Source: Bacteroidales bacterium (GTDB lineage: Bacteria; Bacteroidota; Bacteroidia; Bacteroidales; UBA4417). Taken from it: a stretch of 9,113 nt of DNA. Position 1 is the stretch's first letter. The number at the start of each line of letters is the position of its first letter. Of this stretch, positions 1 through 6,294 are shown one piece after another. The translations under genes were made by a program, and so were the position numbers. Location: NCBI GenBank assembly GCA_025350385.1, contig JANXXZ010000350.1:1-9113 (forward strand), read 5' to 3'. The notes beneath the pieces are model-generated. The model did not search any database. It saw only the letters and a program-made list of their open reading frames with translations, and was not told the origin of the DNA.

Positions 1-990
1 CTTCATGTTGGCATCAGTGAGTGGAATCCACAGGTTGCAGCTGAGGTTAAGGAATGCATCACCCAATATGGAATTACTTCATTCAAAGCATACCTGGCAT
101 ACCGTGAATCTATCGGCATTAAGCTGAAGGAATTAAAGAGCCTGATGGAAGTTGTCGGACCTAATGGTGGTATCGTCATGGTGCATTGCGAGGATGGTGA
201 AATGATAAGCCGGCTGCAAAGGCTATTTCTGAAGGAAGGGAAAATGGAAGCGATCTATCATGCACTTTCACACCCTCCGGAAGCCGAAATCAAGGCCATC
301 GGTGATGTGCTTGAATTATCCTCTCAAACTGGTTGCCCGGTTTATATTGTTCACACTTCAACCGCTTTGGGAACCAATCTGATCCGGCAGGCAAAAAGGT
401 CCGGAATGAATGTTTACGGCGAAACCTGCATTCAATACCTGATGGTGAATGATTCCGTTTATAATACTTCGCTAAAAAACATTGATGTTCTGCCTTATAT
501 TATCTCCCCTCCTATCCGTTCTGAAGCTGATCGTATTCTTCTTTGGGAAGGACTGGCTGATGGCACATTTGATACCGTTGCAACCGATCATTGTCCCTTT
601 AACCTTCAAGGTCAGAAGGATCGGGGAATAAATAATTTCATAAAAATCCCGAACGGCGCCGGGGGAATTGAACACCGGCTCAGCTTACTATACACCTACG
701 GAGTTCTCACAGGTAAAATAACGATGGAACAATTTATCAGCCTGACCAGCTCACAACCGGCTGAAATCTTCGGGCTTGGAAACAACAAAGGGAAATTGAA
801 ACCGGGGTATGACGCCGATATCATTATCTGGAATCCTGAATCAAAAAGTATTATTTCAGCCGCAACGCATGTTCAGCGCTGTGATTCTGATATTTACGAA
901 GGAACTGTAACCCGGGGAAAAGCTGAAGTTGTTTTAGTAAATGGGAAGATTGTTTTTCGGAATGGTAAAGTTATAAATCCAATTCAATGA
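1..990 (+). CDS. Dihydropyrimidinase/hydantoinase-type cyclic amidohydrolase, 5' end outside window
   Basis: The frame is open from base 1, giving 329 residues and a TGA stop. The ATG at 145 is internal, because the upstream codons already encode conserved family sequence. This is the amidohydrolase superfamily (TIM barrel, binuclear metal centre) that hydrolyses cyclic amides such as dihydropyrimidines and hydantoins in the cytoplasm. Visible signatures, numbered from the window edge, are the SFKAYLAY segment with the metal-bridging lysine K29 and a tyrosine five residues later (Y34), as in D-hydantoinases; metal ligands H62 (VHCED) and H118 (VHTS); GETC; and the TDHCPF motif with catalytic D196. 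About 120 N-terminal residues, including the first HxH motif, are missing if the protein has the usual length of about 460. The neighbouring ygeW and ygeY suggest a HyuA-like role in purine catabolism, but a pyrimidine dihydropyrimidinase or stereospecific hydantoinase cannot be excluded. The family is secure; the substrate is not. Confidence 0.93.
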   Translation, partial: LHVGISEWNPQVAAEVKECITQYGITSFKAYLAYRESIGIKLKELKSLMEVVGPNGGIVMVHCEDGEMISRLQRLFLKEGKMEAIYHALSHPPEAEIKAIGDVLELSSQTGCPVYIVHTSTALGTNLIRQAKRSGMNVYGETCIQYLMVNDSVYNTSLKNIDVLPYIISPPIRSEADRILLWEGLADGTFDTVATDHCPFNLQGQKDRGINNFIKIPNGAGGIEHRLSLLYTYGVLTGKITMEQFISLTSSQPAEIFGLGNNKGKLKPGYDADIIIWNPESKSIISAATHVQRCDSDIYEGTVTRGKAEVVLVNGKIVFRNGKVINPIQ

Positions 991-1048
991 CAGGTTTCAT
1001 GAACTCAATCCTTTATAAATTTCATAATCAATTAACTCATTGAATAAA

Positions 1049-2086
1049 TCAGCGGACAAATTTCACAGTCGCCAGAGTAATATTCTTTCTTTGCCATTTC
1101 ACAAAATAAATTCCTCTGGAATATTTACTTACATCAAGTTTTGTTTCTGTTAGCCCCTGGCTGACCGGAATCCGGCAAATCAAATTACCTTGAATATCAC
1201 TGATCAGAAGAAGATCCCCATTTTGTACCATGTCGTTGAAGCTAATGTGAATCATATCCTTTGGAGGAACAGGCCAGACTGACAGGATATTGTCATGATC
1301 CACAGATTCAACGTTTTTGACAACTCCTGTTATTAGTTCGGCTTCAATGTCCAGTGTATCTGTTGTAATGACTGAAGAACAAAGACTATCGTAGGTGTAG
1401 GAACCCGTGTCGGAAGGAACTGCAACCAGGAAATCAGGGGCACCCGTATATTCATATTTCAGAAATGGGATTACAGGTAAAGAAGGATTTATACTCTCAA
1501 GGAATAGTAATTTAGAATCCCTTGTTTTAATAATGCTTTTCTTGCTATAAGCCGCCGGGTATACCTGGTGGTAGTGAAGCAGGTTTCCGGCCGAATCGAT
1601 AACCGATATTCCCGAACTGTTTTCTGTACCATTAATCTTTCCTGAAACCAAAGCAAGAATGACAGTAGGATCGTAGCAACATAACATACCTAAGTCTATG
1701 AATGTGCTGGTCCATGGCTCAAATACATTAAAACCATTGCCATCCTGGCTAAATTTAATAAATACAGGATCGAAACCCTGAATGGTGGCTGTCGAATAAA
1801 AATGACCAGAATAATCAGATTTCGTATCAGCGATTCTTCCCTCGCTGATTGAGGATCGTTCCCAAAGCAGATTTGCTTCTGTACTTATTTTATACCAAAC
1901 AGGCCAGGCTATGGGATAGTAAGGGACTGCTGCTATCACCAGATTACTGTCTTCTGAGGAAACAAACTTGTAACCCTGGGCAACAGGACTTTGATCCGGA
2001 GGTTCTCGTCGCACTTTATCAATCAATACATCCTGCCCGTTCTGGACAAAAGAAAGTAATAGAGTTGTCGCCGATTCCAAAGGCAT
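1049..2086 (-). CDS. C-terminal open segment of the interrupted T9SS protein, with sorting domain
   Basis: This 345-residue segment can be opened at an ATG 17 codons after the premature stop, but I see no ribosome binding site there and no signal peptide, so it is probably not an independent gene. It contains further repeat-like stretches (WYKISTEANLLWE; ISVIDSAGNLLHYHQ) and a linker. Residues 268-345 form the type A T9SS C-terminal sorting domain (VWPVPPKD, LLISDIQGN, LDVSKYSRGIYFVKW, then VKFVR). Without the upstream signal peptide the sorting domain cannot reach the periplasm, which supports treating both segments as one broken gene. Confidence 0.6.
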   Translation of the reverse strand: MPLESATTLLLSFVQNGQDVLIDKVRREPPDQSPVAQGYKFVSSEDSNLVIAAVPYYPIAWPVWYKISTEANLLWERSSISEGRIADTKSDYSGHFYSTATIQGFDPVFIKFSQDGNGFNVFEPWTSTFIDLGMLCCYDPTVILALVSGKINGTENSSGISVIDSAGNLLHYHQVYPAAYSKKSIIKTRDSKLLFLESINPSLPVIPFLKYEYTGAPDFLVAVPSDTGSYTYDSLCSSVITTDTLDIEAELITGVVKNVESVDHDNILSVWPVPPKDMIHISFNDMVQNGDLLLISDIQGNLICRIPVSQGLTETKLDVSKYSRGIYFVKWQRKNITLATVKFVR

Positions 2087-2134
2087 GTATGGATCAAGAT
2101 ATGAAATGATTCCTTTAATACTACCATCAGGGAG

Positions 2135-2545
2135 TTAGGTAATATCAGTACCACTGACATAATAACTGTAATTGATATTCATCACTTTGCTCCATTCTAT
2201 CTGCCCGCAGGCATTGAATTTTATGAACAATGGCTGAAATCTGCCGTTATATTTATTTGTAGACCCTGCTATTATGAAGCCTCCATCCAGGGTCGTTGAA
2301 ATAGCATGCAAATGCGTTGAGTAATTTGCGCTGCCGATATATTTTTTCCAGCGTACATTTCCATTGATATCAGTCTTAATTATGCACGAAATATCCATGA
2401 ACAGATACCCCCTGTCGTAGTGTTCTGCCAGGTTGGCGACAGCTTCAGATTCCGGGCTTTTTACTTCTTCAACCTTTTGGGGAAAGACTGCTAATGAACA
2501 CAACCACAAAAAGATAACTAAGAAAATAATCACAGGAACTTTCAT
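2135..2545 (-). CDS. N-terminal open segment of the interrupted T9SS protein
   Basis: This 136-residue segment runs from the true start to the premature TAA. Residues 1-22 form a signal peptide with a short basic start, a long hydrophobic core and possible cleavage near residue 22. Residues 45-125 hold two blade-like repeats (KTDINGNVRWKK; DGGFIIAGS followed by FIKFNACGQIEWSK), of the kind found in Bacteroidota surface proteins with propeller-like repeats. Translated alone, it would be exported but would lack the T9SS sorting domain and would probably stay in the periplasm or be degraded. A TATATTTG box lies 26 bases upstream of the start codon. Confidence 0.6.
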   Translation of the reverse strand: MKVPVIIFLVIFLWLCSLAVFPQKVEEVKSPESEAVANLAEHYDRGYLFMDISCIIKTDINGNVRWKKYIGSANYSTHLHAISTTLDGGFIIAGSTNKYNGRFQPLFIKFNACGQIEWSKVMNINYSYYVSGTDIT

Positions 2546-2571
2546 TGTAAGATTTTAATAATGAGTGAAAT

Positions 2572-2579
2572 CAAATATA
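2572..2579 (-). promoter_or_regulatory. Bacteroidota-type -7 promoter box for the T9SS gene
   Basis: Read on the minus strand the bases are TATATTTG, an exact match to the TAnnTTTG -7 consensus of the Bacteroidota primary sigma factor. It ends 26 bases before the start codon at 2545, so the leader would be about 20 bases. The expected TTG-type -33 element is not clear: the nearest TTG lies 27 bases upstream of the box rather than about 19. The box is therefore good but the promoter is only half supported. Confidence 0.4.
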
Positions 2580-2679
2580 ATACAGTATTCACTATTAATA
2601 CATTGTCAATTATATCAGCTCTGAATCTGATTAAATTTTTAGCCTGCTCTCTTTTGTTAAGTCTTAGTTCTGTATCCTT

Positions 2680-3870
2680 CTAAAGCACCCTGTTTTTTTT
2701 ATCGCTAATCATTTTCTGAATGAGCGTTGAAGGATTTTCAAACCTGTTAGTCAGCATCATAGCAGCAATAATATAGGGTTTGTAGCCAGCCTGTTTGTAT
2801 AAAGGAACACGATAACGCTCAAATACGCTGGCTTCAACCTCCCCTTCCTTACATGAAACGCTTGAAATATCTGCCGGGAGGCAATGCATATAAAGCGCTT
2901 TTCCTTCTTTGGTGAGTTTCATTTTCTCTTCCGTGCATTCCCAATTCCTGAAACGGGCATTGTTGGCGAGACATTCCTTTTCAAGTCCTTTCAAACCTTC
3001 ATGGTCGCTTGCCCGAAGCAATTCGGTACGACGTTGCATCACATGGAACGGAGCCCAGCTTTTCGGATAAACAATATCTGCATCTTTAAAGGCGGCTTCC
3101 ATTGAATTGACAACCCGGAATCTTCCGCCGCTCTCCTTTGCCTGTTTTCCTGCCAGTTCAACAACCTCGGGGATCAAGCCGTACCCTTCCGGAAAGGCCA
3201 GGTCGACCTGCATTCCGAACCGGGTCATTAACCCTATTATTCCCTGAGGAACCGATAACGGTTTTCCATAACTGGGTGAATAGGCCCAGGTCATGGCAAT
3301 TTTTTTACCTTTCAGTTGCTCCAGCGAACCAAAAACTGTTTTCAGGTGAAGCAGGTCAGCCATACTTTGGGTAGGATGGTCAATATCGCACTGCAGGTTT
3401 ATGATACCCGGTCGCTGGGGCAAAACACCATCAGCAAAAGCTTCATCGAGGGCAGCGCCAACTTCACGCATATAAGCATTTCCTGCACCCAGGAACATAT
3501 CATCACGGATGCCAATAATATCACTCAAAAAAGAGATCATTGCTGAAGTTTCGCGAACAGTCTCACCATGGGCAATCTGTGATTTTCCTTCATCAAGATC
3601 CTGGACAGCCAGTCCAAGAAGGTTAGCAGCCGAAGCGAACGAAAACCGGGTGCGGGTTGAATTGTCACGGAACTGCGAAATAGCCAGCCCGGAATCGAAA
3701 CAGTTGGCTGAAATATTGTTGTCACGAAGGTTTTTCAGGGCTTCAGCCACAGCCAGGATGGTTTCCAGTTCGCCATGGGTTTTTTCCCAGGTTAACAGGA
3801 AGTCCTTCTGGTAAAGGGCGGAAGGTGTATTTTCGAGTTTTTGTAAGAGGGAATTCAGGATTGGGTTCAT
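2680..3870 (-). CDS. ygeW: Knotted carbamoyltransferase YgeW
   Basis: This 396-residue cytoplasmic enzyme belongs to the aspartate/ornithine carbamoyltransferase superfamily and closely fits the YgeW branch in length and motifs. The carbamoyl phosphate site is visible as DNSTRTRFSFASA (S71-R75), HPTQSMADLLHLK (H165-S169) and MHCLPAD (H329-P332). The N-terminal half is the carbamoyl phosphate domain and the C-terminal half the second-substrate domain. Its SWAPFHVMQRR segment (271-281) is unlike the substrate loops I would expect in ornithine or aspartate enzymes. YgeW members are not the biosynthetic OTC or ATCase. In purine-degradation clusters they are thought to act on a carbamoylated 2,3-diaminopropionate-type intermediate, possibly in the carbamoyl phosphate-forming direction. 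It is last in the xdhC-ygeY-ygeW run, 69 bases after ygeY. The ATG at 3870 gives the expected N terminus. Family assignment is firm; the substrate is inferred. Confidence 0.93.
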   Translation of the reverse strand: MNPILNSLLQKLENTPSALYQKDFLLTWEKTHGELETILAVAEALKNLRDNNISANCFDSGLAISQFRDNSTRTRFSFASAANLLGLAVQDLDEGKSQIAHGETVRETSAMISFLSDIIGIRDDMFLGAGNAYMREVGAALDEAFADGVLPQRPGIINLQCDIDHPTQSMADLLHLKTVFGSLEQLKGKKIAMTWAYSPSYGKPLSVPQGIIGLMTRFGMQVDLAFPEGYGLIPEVVELAGKQAKESGGRFRVVNSMEAAFKDADIVYPKSWAPFHVMQRRTELLRASDHEGLKGLEKECLANNARFRNWECTEEKMKLTKEGKALYMHCLPADISSVSCKEGEVEASVFERYRVPLYKQAGYKPYIIAAMMLTNRFENPSTLIQKMISDKKNRVL

Positions 3871-3877
3871 AGAAAAG

Positions 3878-3891
3878 ATTGTTTGAACAAT
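3878..3891 (-). promoter_or_regulatory. Inverted repeat just upstream of the ygeW start
   Basis: The sequence ATTGTT-TG-AACAAT has perfect 6-base arms around a 2-base centre and sits 7 bases before the ygeW ATG. It overlaps where a ribosome binding site would lie, so it could be an operator or a translation-modulating element. A 2-base loop is too tight for a good RNA hairpin. It is short and AT-rich, so chance is possible. Confidence 0.25.
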
Positions 3892-3903
3892 AACTTAATT
3901 AAC

Positions 3904-3937
3904 CACGGAGACTCTGAGAACACAGAGGAGCACTGAG
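3904..3937. repeat. Four-copy CAC-N-GAG intergenic repeat
   Basis: The ygeY-ygeW gap contains four heptamers: CACGGAG (3904), CTCTGAG (3912, one mismatch), CACAGAG (3921) and CACTGAG (3931), starting 8, 9 and 10 bases apart. The block starts next to TTAATTAA and ends three bases from the ygeY stop codon. From memory, it resembles a motif of the form CCACGGAGACACGGAGAACA that recurs between genes in many unrelated bacterial genomes. Its origin and function are unknown to me. Its position in the transcript downstream of ygeY suggests an inserted short repeat rather than a coding remnant. Confidence 0.55.
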
Positions 3938-3939
3938 TT

Positions 3940-5133
3940 CTATCCGGCAATAAAGTGTGCCAGGGCGGCATAGAAAGCTGAAGCGACAACCAGGTCGTTC
4001 ACAGGTACTTTTTCGTTGGGAGCATGTGCCAATACTTCGTCACCAGGACCAAAACCGATGCAGGGTATCTTATAATACCCGTTAATAGTTACGCCATTGG
4101 TCGAAAAAGTCCATTTGTCGATATGTGGTTTCTTACCGAACAGGCCAGAATAAGCTTTGCTTGCATTGACTACTAAAGGGTGGTCTTCAGCAATTTTCCA
4201 GGTAGGAAAATACTTCTCCATTCCATATTTTAAACCGGTATAAGATGTTTCTTCATACTGCAGCACAACAACCTCGGCATCCATATCTTTCACAATCGCT
4301 TCAATTTCGGATACGGCCGATTCCTTTGTTTCACCCCATGTAAGGCGGCGGTCAATATGAATTTTCGCATAATCGGAAACAGCACAAAGAGAAGGACTGC
4401 CGGAAATGAATTCAGAAAGAGCAGCGCTCCCTTTACCCAGGAAAGGATCTGAAGCAAGTCTTTCATTTAGTTTTTCGATTTCCAGGCAGGCACGTGATGC
4501 CATGTATATGGCGTTCTTCCCCCGTTCCGGAGCTGAGCCATGAGCTGAAATACCTTTAAAAGTCACTTCTATTTCCATCCGGCCGCGATGTCCCCGGTAT
4601 ATATTGAGATTAGTAGGTTCCGTGATTACTACAAAATCGGGGGTGATATTTTCTTCTTCCACAAGGTACTTCCAGCAAAGACCATCGCAATCCTCTTCGA
4701 TTACGGTTCCGGTAAAATAGATGGTCAGATCCTTATCGAATGCAAGGTCCTTTAGTATACGCCCGGCTGTGACAAAAGCTGCCGGACCACCTTTCTGGTC
4801 AACCGTGCCGCGGCCAAGCACAAATCCATTGCTGATCACTCCTGAAAACGGGTCAGAATCCCAGTTAGCCATATTTCCGACATCAACGGTATCAATATGA
4901 CCATCGAATGCAAGAATTTTCTTTCCATTCCCGATGCGGCCGATCACATTCCCCAGTTTATCAATGCGTGCATCATCAAAACCTGCTTCCAGCATCTGCC
5001 GCTTCAGTTCTTCTGCTACTTGTGTTTCACCCAGGCTTAGGGAACGTATTTTAACAAGTTTCGACAGGTTTCCCGCAGTATAATCAGCATAGGAAGCAGC
5101 TAATTCTTTAATTTTCAATAGGGTATCTTTCAT
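3940..5133 (-). CDS. ygeY: YgeY-type M20 family metallohydrolase
   Basis: This 397-residue zinc-dependent M20 peptidase/deacylase-family protein carries the complete active site. It has FDGHIDTV (metal ligand H79, catalytic-site D81), GRGTVDQKGG (bridging D112), VIEEDCDG (catalytic base E146, metal ligand E147), ITEPT (E172) and VLAHAPNE (H370). The lid or dimerisation domain, roughly residues 180-295, interrupts the catalytic domain as usual and includes GISAHGSAPERGKNAIY. The wording of these motifs and the length match the group named putative selenium metabolism hydrolase YgeY rather than ArgE or DapE, although those are the nearest relatives. It would be cytoplasmic and hydrolyse an amide bond in a small metabolite. 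It lies between xdhC (106-base gap) and ygeW (69-base gap), all in one direction, as expected for one catabolic unit. The exact substrate cannot be read from the sequence. Confidence 0.92.
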   Translation of the reverse strand: MKDTLLKIKELAASYADYTAGNLSKLVKIRSLSLGETQVAEELKRQMLEAGFDDARIDKLGNVIGRIGNGKKILAFDGHIDTVDVGNMANWDSDPFSGVISNGFVLGRGTVDQKGGPAAFVTAGRILKDLAFDKDLTIYFTGTVIEEDCDGLCWKYLVEEENITPDFVVITEPTNLNIYRGHRGRMEIEVTFKGISAHGSAPERGKNAIYMASRACLEIEKLNERLASDPFLGKGSAALSEFISGSPSLCAVSDYAKIHIDRRLTWGETKESAVSEIEAIVKDMDAEVVVLQYEETSYTGLKYGMEKYFPTWKIAEDHPLVVNASKAYSGLFGKKPHIDKWTFSTNGVTINGYYKIPCIGFGPGDEVLAHAPNEKVPVNDLVVASAFYAALAHFIAG

Positions 5134-5239
5134 TGTAAACCAATTCTGTTATTTTTAAATGTAGAAATATTTTTTATTGAAAATCAGGACGAATTAGTCA
5201 TGATTATTCCGTTATCTTTTTGACCAGTTGTTTACTCTT

Positions 5240-6019
5240 CTAGGTACTTTTAATCAGTGAGAGAGTATTTCTGACATCAATAAGCTTTGCAAGAATACTG
5301 ATAGCAATTTCCTGGGGAGTTTCAGCCTGGAATTTAATCCCGATCGGCATATCAATTTTATCCAGTACTTCCATAGGGAGAATTTTCTCTTCCATGAAAC
5401 GCTTTTTCAATAATTCAACTTTGCGTGTGCTTCCGATCATCCCTGCATAGGCATGTGGTTTCTTAGCAACGACGGCAAGAATTTCTTCATCCGATGCATG
5501 CTTCGGAGTAACAATAACGATATAGGTATTGTTGTCGAATGCGCTTTCATTAATTGCTTCGAAATAGTCTTTGTTAATGCAGTTGCAGCCTTCAAATGCT
5601 TTTTCAGCAAAGATATTCTCCCGTGGATCAAATAATGTTACCGAAAAATCCAGCTCTTTGGCAAAACCGGCCAGGGACTTGCCAATATGCCCGGCTCCGA
5701 AAATGAATAATTTCTGAACCGGGTTTATCGGCTCAATATATACTTCCATGGTTCCTCCGCAATGCATGCCCAGGTCTTTTTCAAGGCTGAAGACACACTT
5801 CACCGGTTTTCCCGAAGCTATCAGTTTGACAGCTTTATCGGCCACATCCTTTTCGATACCTCCACCTCCAATAGTGCCAAAGATAGAGCCATCAGCATAC
5901 ACGATCATTTTTGCACCTTGTTTTCGGGGAGTTGAACCACTGGTTTCAATTACAATGCACAAGGCGGCAGGGATTTTTCCACCTTTAATTTCTTCAATTT
6001 TTGCATATATGCTCTGCAT
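5240..6019 (-). CDS. XdhC/CoxI family molybdenum-cofactor maturation protein
   Basis: This 259-residue protein has the two-domain layout of XdhC chaperones, which bind, sulfurate and deliver molybdenum cofactor to xanthine dehydrogenase-family hydroxylases. The N-terminal XdhC_CoxI domain shows ETSGSTPRKQGAKM (25-38), GTIGGGGIE (48-56) and MHCGGTMEVYIEP (85-97), with the conserved cysteine C87. The C-terminal Rossmann domain shows IFGAGHIGKSLA (106-117), GMIGSTRK (193-200) and MPIGIKFQAETPQEIAISI (224-242). It is the first gene of the run leading to ygeY and ygeW. This is the chaperone family of Rhodobacter XdhC, not the E. coli protein also called XdhC, which is an iron-sulfur subunit, so I give no symbol. 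No hydroxylase subunit is in the window. An in-frame TAG lies just upstream and no other ATG intervenes, which fixes the start at 6019. Confidence 0.9.
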   Translation of the reverse strand: MQSIYAKIEEIKGGKIPAALCIVIETSGSTPRKQGAKMIVYADGSIFGTIGGGGIEKDVADKAVKLIASGKPVKCVFSLEKDLGMHCGGTMEVYIEPINPVQKLFIFGAGHIGKSLAGFAKELDFSVTLFDPRENIFAEKAFEGCNCINKDYFEAINESAFDNNTYIVIVTPKHASDEEILAVVAKKPHAYAGMIGSTRKVELLKKRFMEEKILPMEVLDKIDMPIGIKFQAETPQEIAISILAKLIDVRNTLSLIKST

Positions 6020-6142
6020 AATCCAGGGTATTACCTACAACTGCTGATTAGTATCCTCTGAATCTCAACTTGTGACAGTTACTATCCGGACTCGATCATA
6101 TAGTATACAATCACAAAAGTGAATCCTGAACAGCATAAATCA

Positions 6143-6170
6143 TTGTAAAGTATAAAGAGTTGTATTTTCG
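6143..6170 (+). promoter_or_regulatory. Possible promoter for the GH31 gene
   Basis: TTG at 6143-6145 and TATTTTCG at 6163-6170 resemble the Bacteroidota -33 and -7 elements with a 17-base spacer. The -7 box has one mismatch to TAnnTTTG. It would give a leader of more than 100 bases. The 275-base gap between the divergent xdhC and GH31 genes must hold promoters in both directions, but no box in it is a full match, so this is tentative. Confidence 0.18.
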
Positions 6171-6294
6171 GCAAATCTCGGGAAAATAAAGCTCTCATTC
6201 GTGAAATTTAGCTTATTTTGCAGGTAAAGATCATGCTTTATTAGTAATACGAATAGGTTCAGCAAGATTCTCCAATCTATATTTTCATAACTAA

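Larger units (their letters stand above)
1049..2545 (-). pseudogene. Secreted T9SS-sorted protein broken by one in-frame stop
   Basis: Two open segments on the minus strand lie in the same frame and are separated by a single TAA at 2137-2135. Reading through gives 498 codons before the final TGA. The product begins with a signal peptide (MKVPVIIFLVIFLWLCSLAVF) and continues with propeller-like repeats, such as IIKTDINGNVRWKK, DGGFIIAGS and LFIKFNACGQIEWSK. It ends in a T9SS type A sorting domain with VWPVPPKD, LLISDIQGNLI, YSRGIYFVKW and a basic end. The residues after the stop (LPDGSIKGIISY) continue the repeat style, and CAA in place of TAA would give the common QLPDG turn. No base is gained or lost. 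I infer a recent nonsense mutation or a sequencing error. An intact product would be exported to the periplasm and carried to the cell surface by the T9SS; its ligand is unknown. Confidence 0.8.

Noticed and set aside
145..990. Start of the hydantoinase at the ATG at 145
   Set aside because: The frame is open to base 1 and the upstream codons contain the catalytic lysine segment SFKAYLAY, so this ATG is internal.
1028..1043. TCAAT/ATTGA inverted repeat between the convergent hydantoinase and T9SS genes as a terminator
   Set aside because: Five AT-rich base pairs with a six-base loop are too weak and are expected by chance here.
2135..2137. Stop-codon reassignment (TAA read as glutamine) as the explanation of the split gene
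   Set aside because: The GH31 gene ends at TAA just after its expected C terminus, and TAG and TGA end other genes, so the standard code applies.
2614..2631. ATCAG/CTGAT hairpin downstream of ygeW as a terminator
   Set aside because: The stem is only five base pairs with an eight-base loop in AT-rich sequence and has no T-run following it on the minus strand.
5192..5208. Imperfect palindrome around CATG in the xdhC-ygeY gap
   Set aside because: It has mismatches inside the arms and no second copy, so I cannot support it as an operator.
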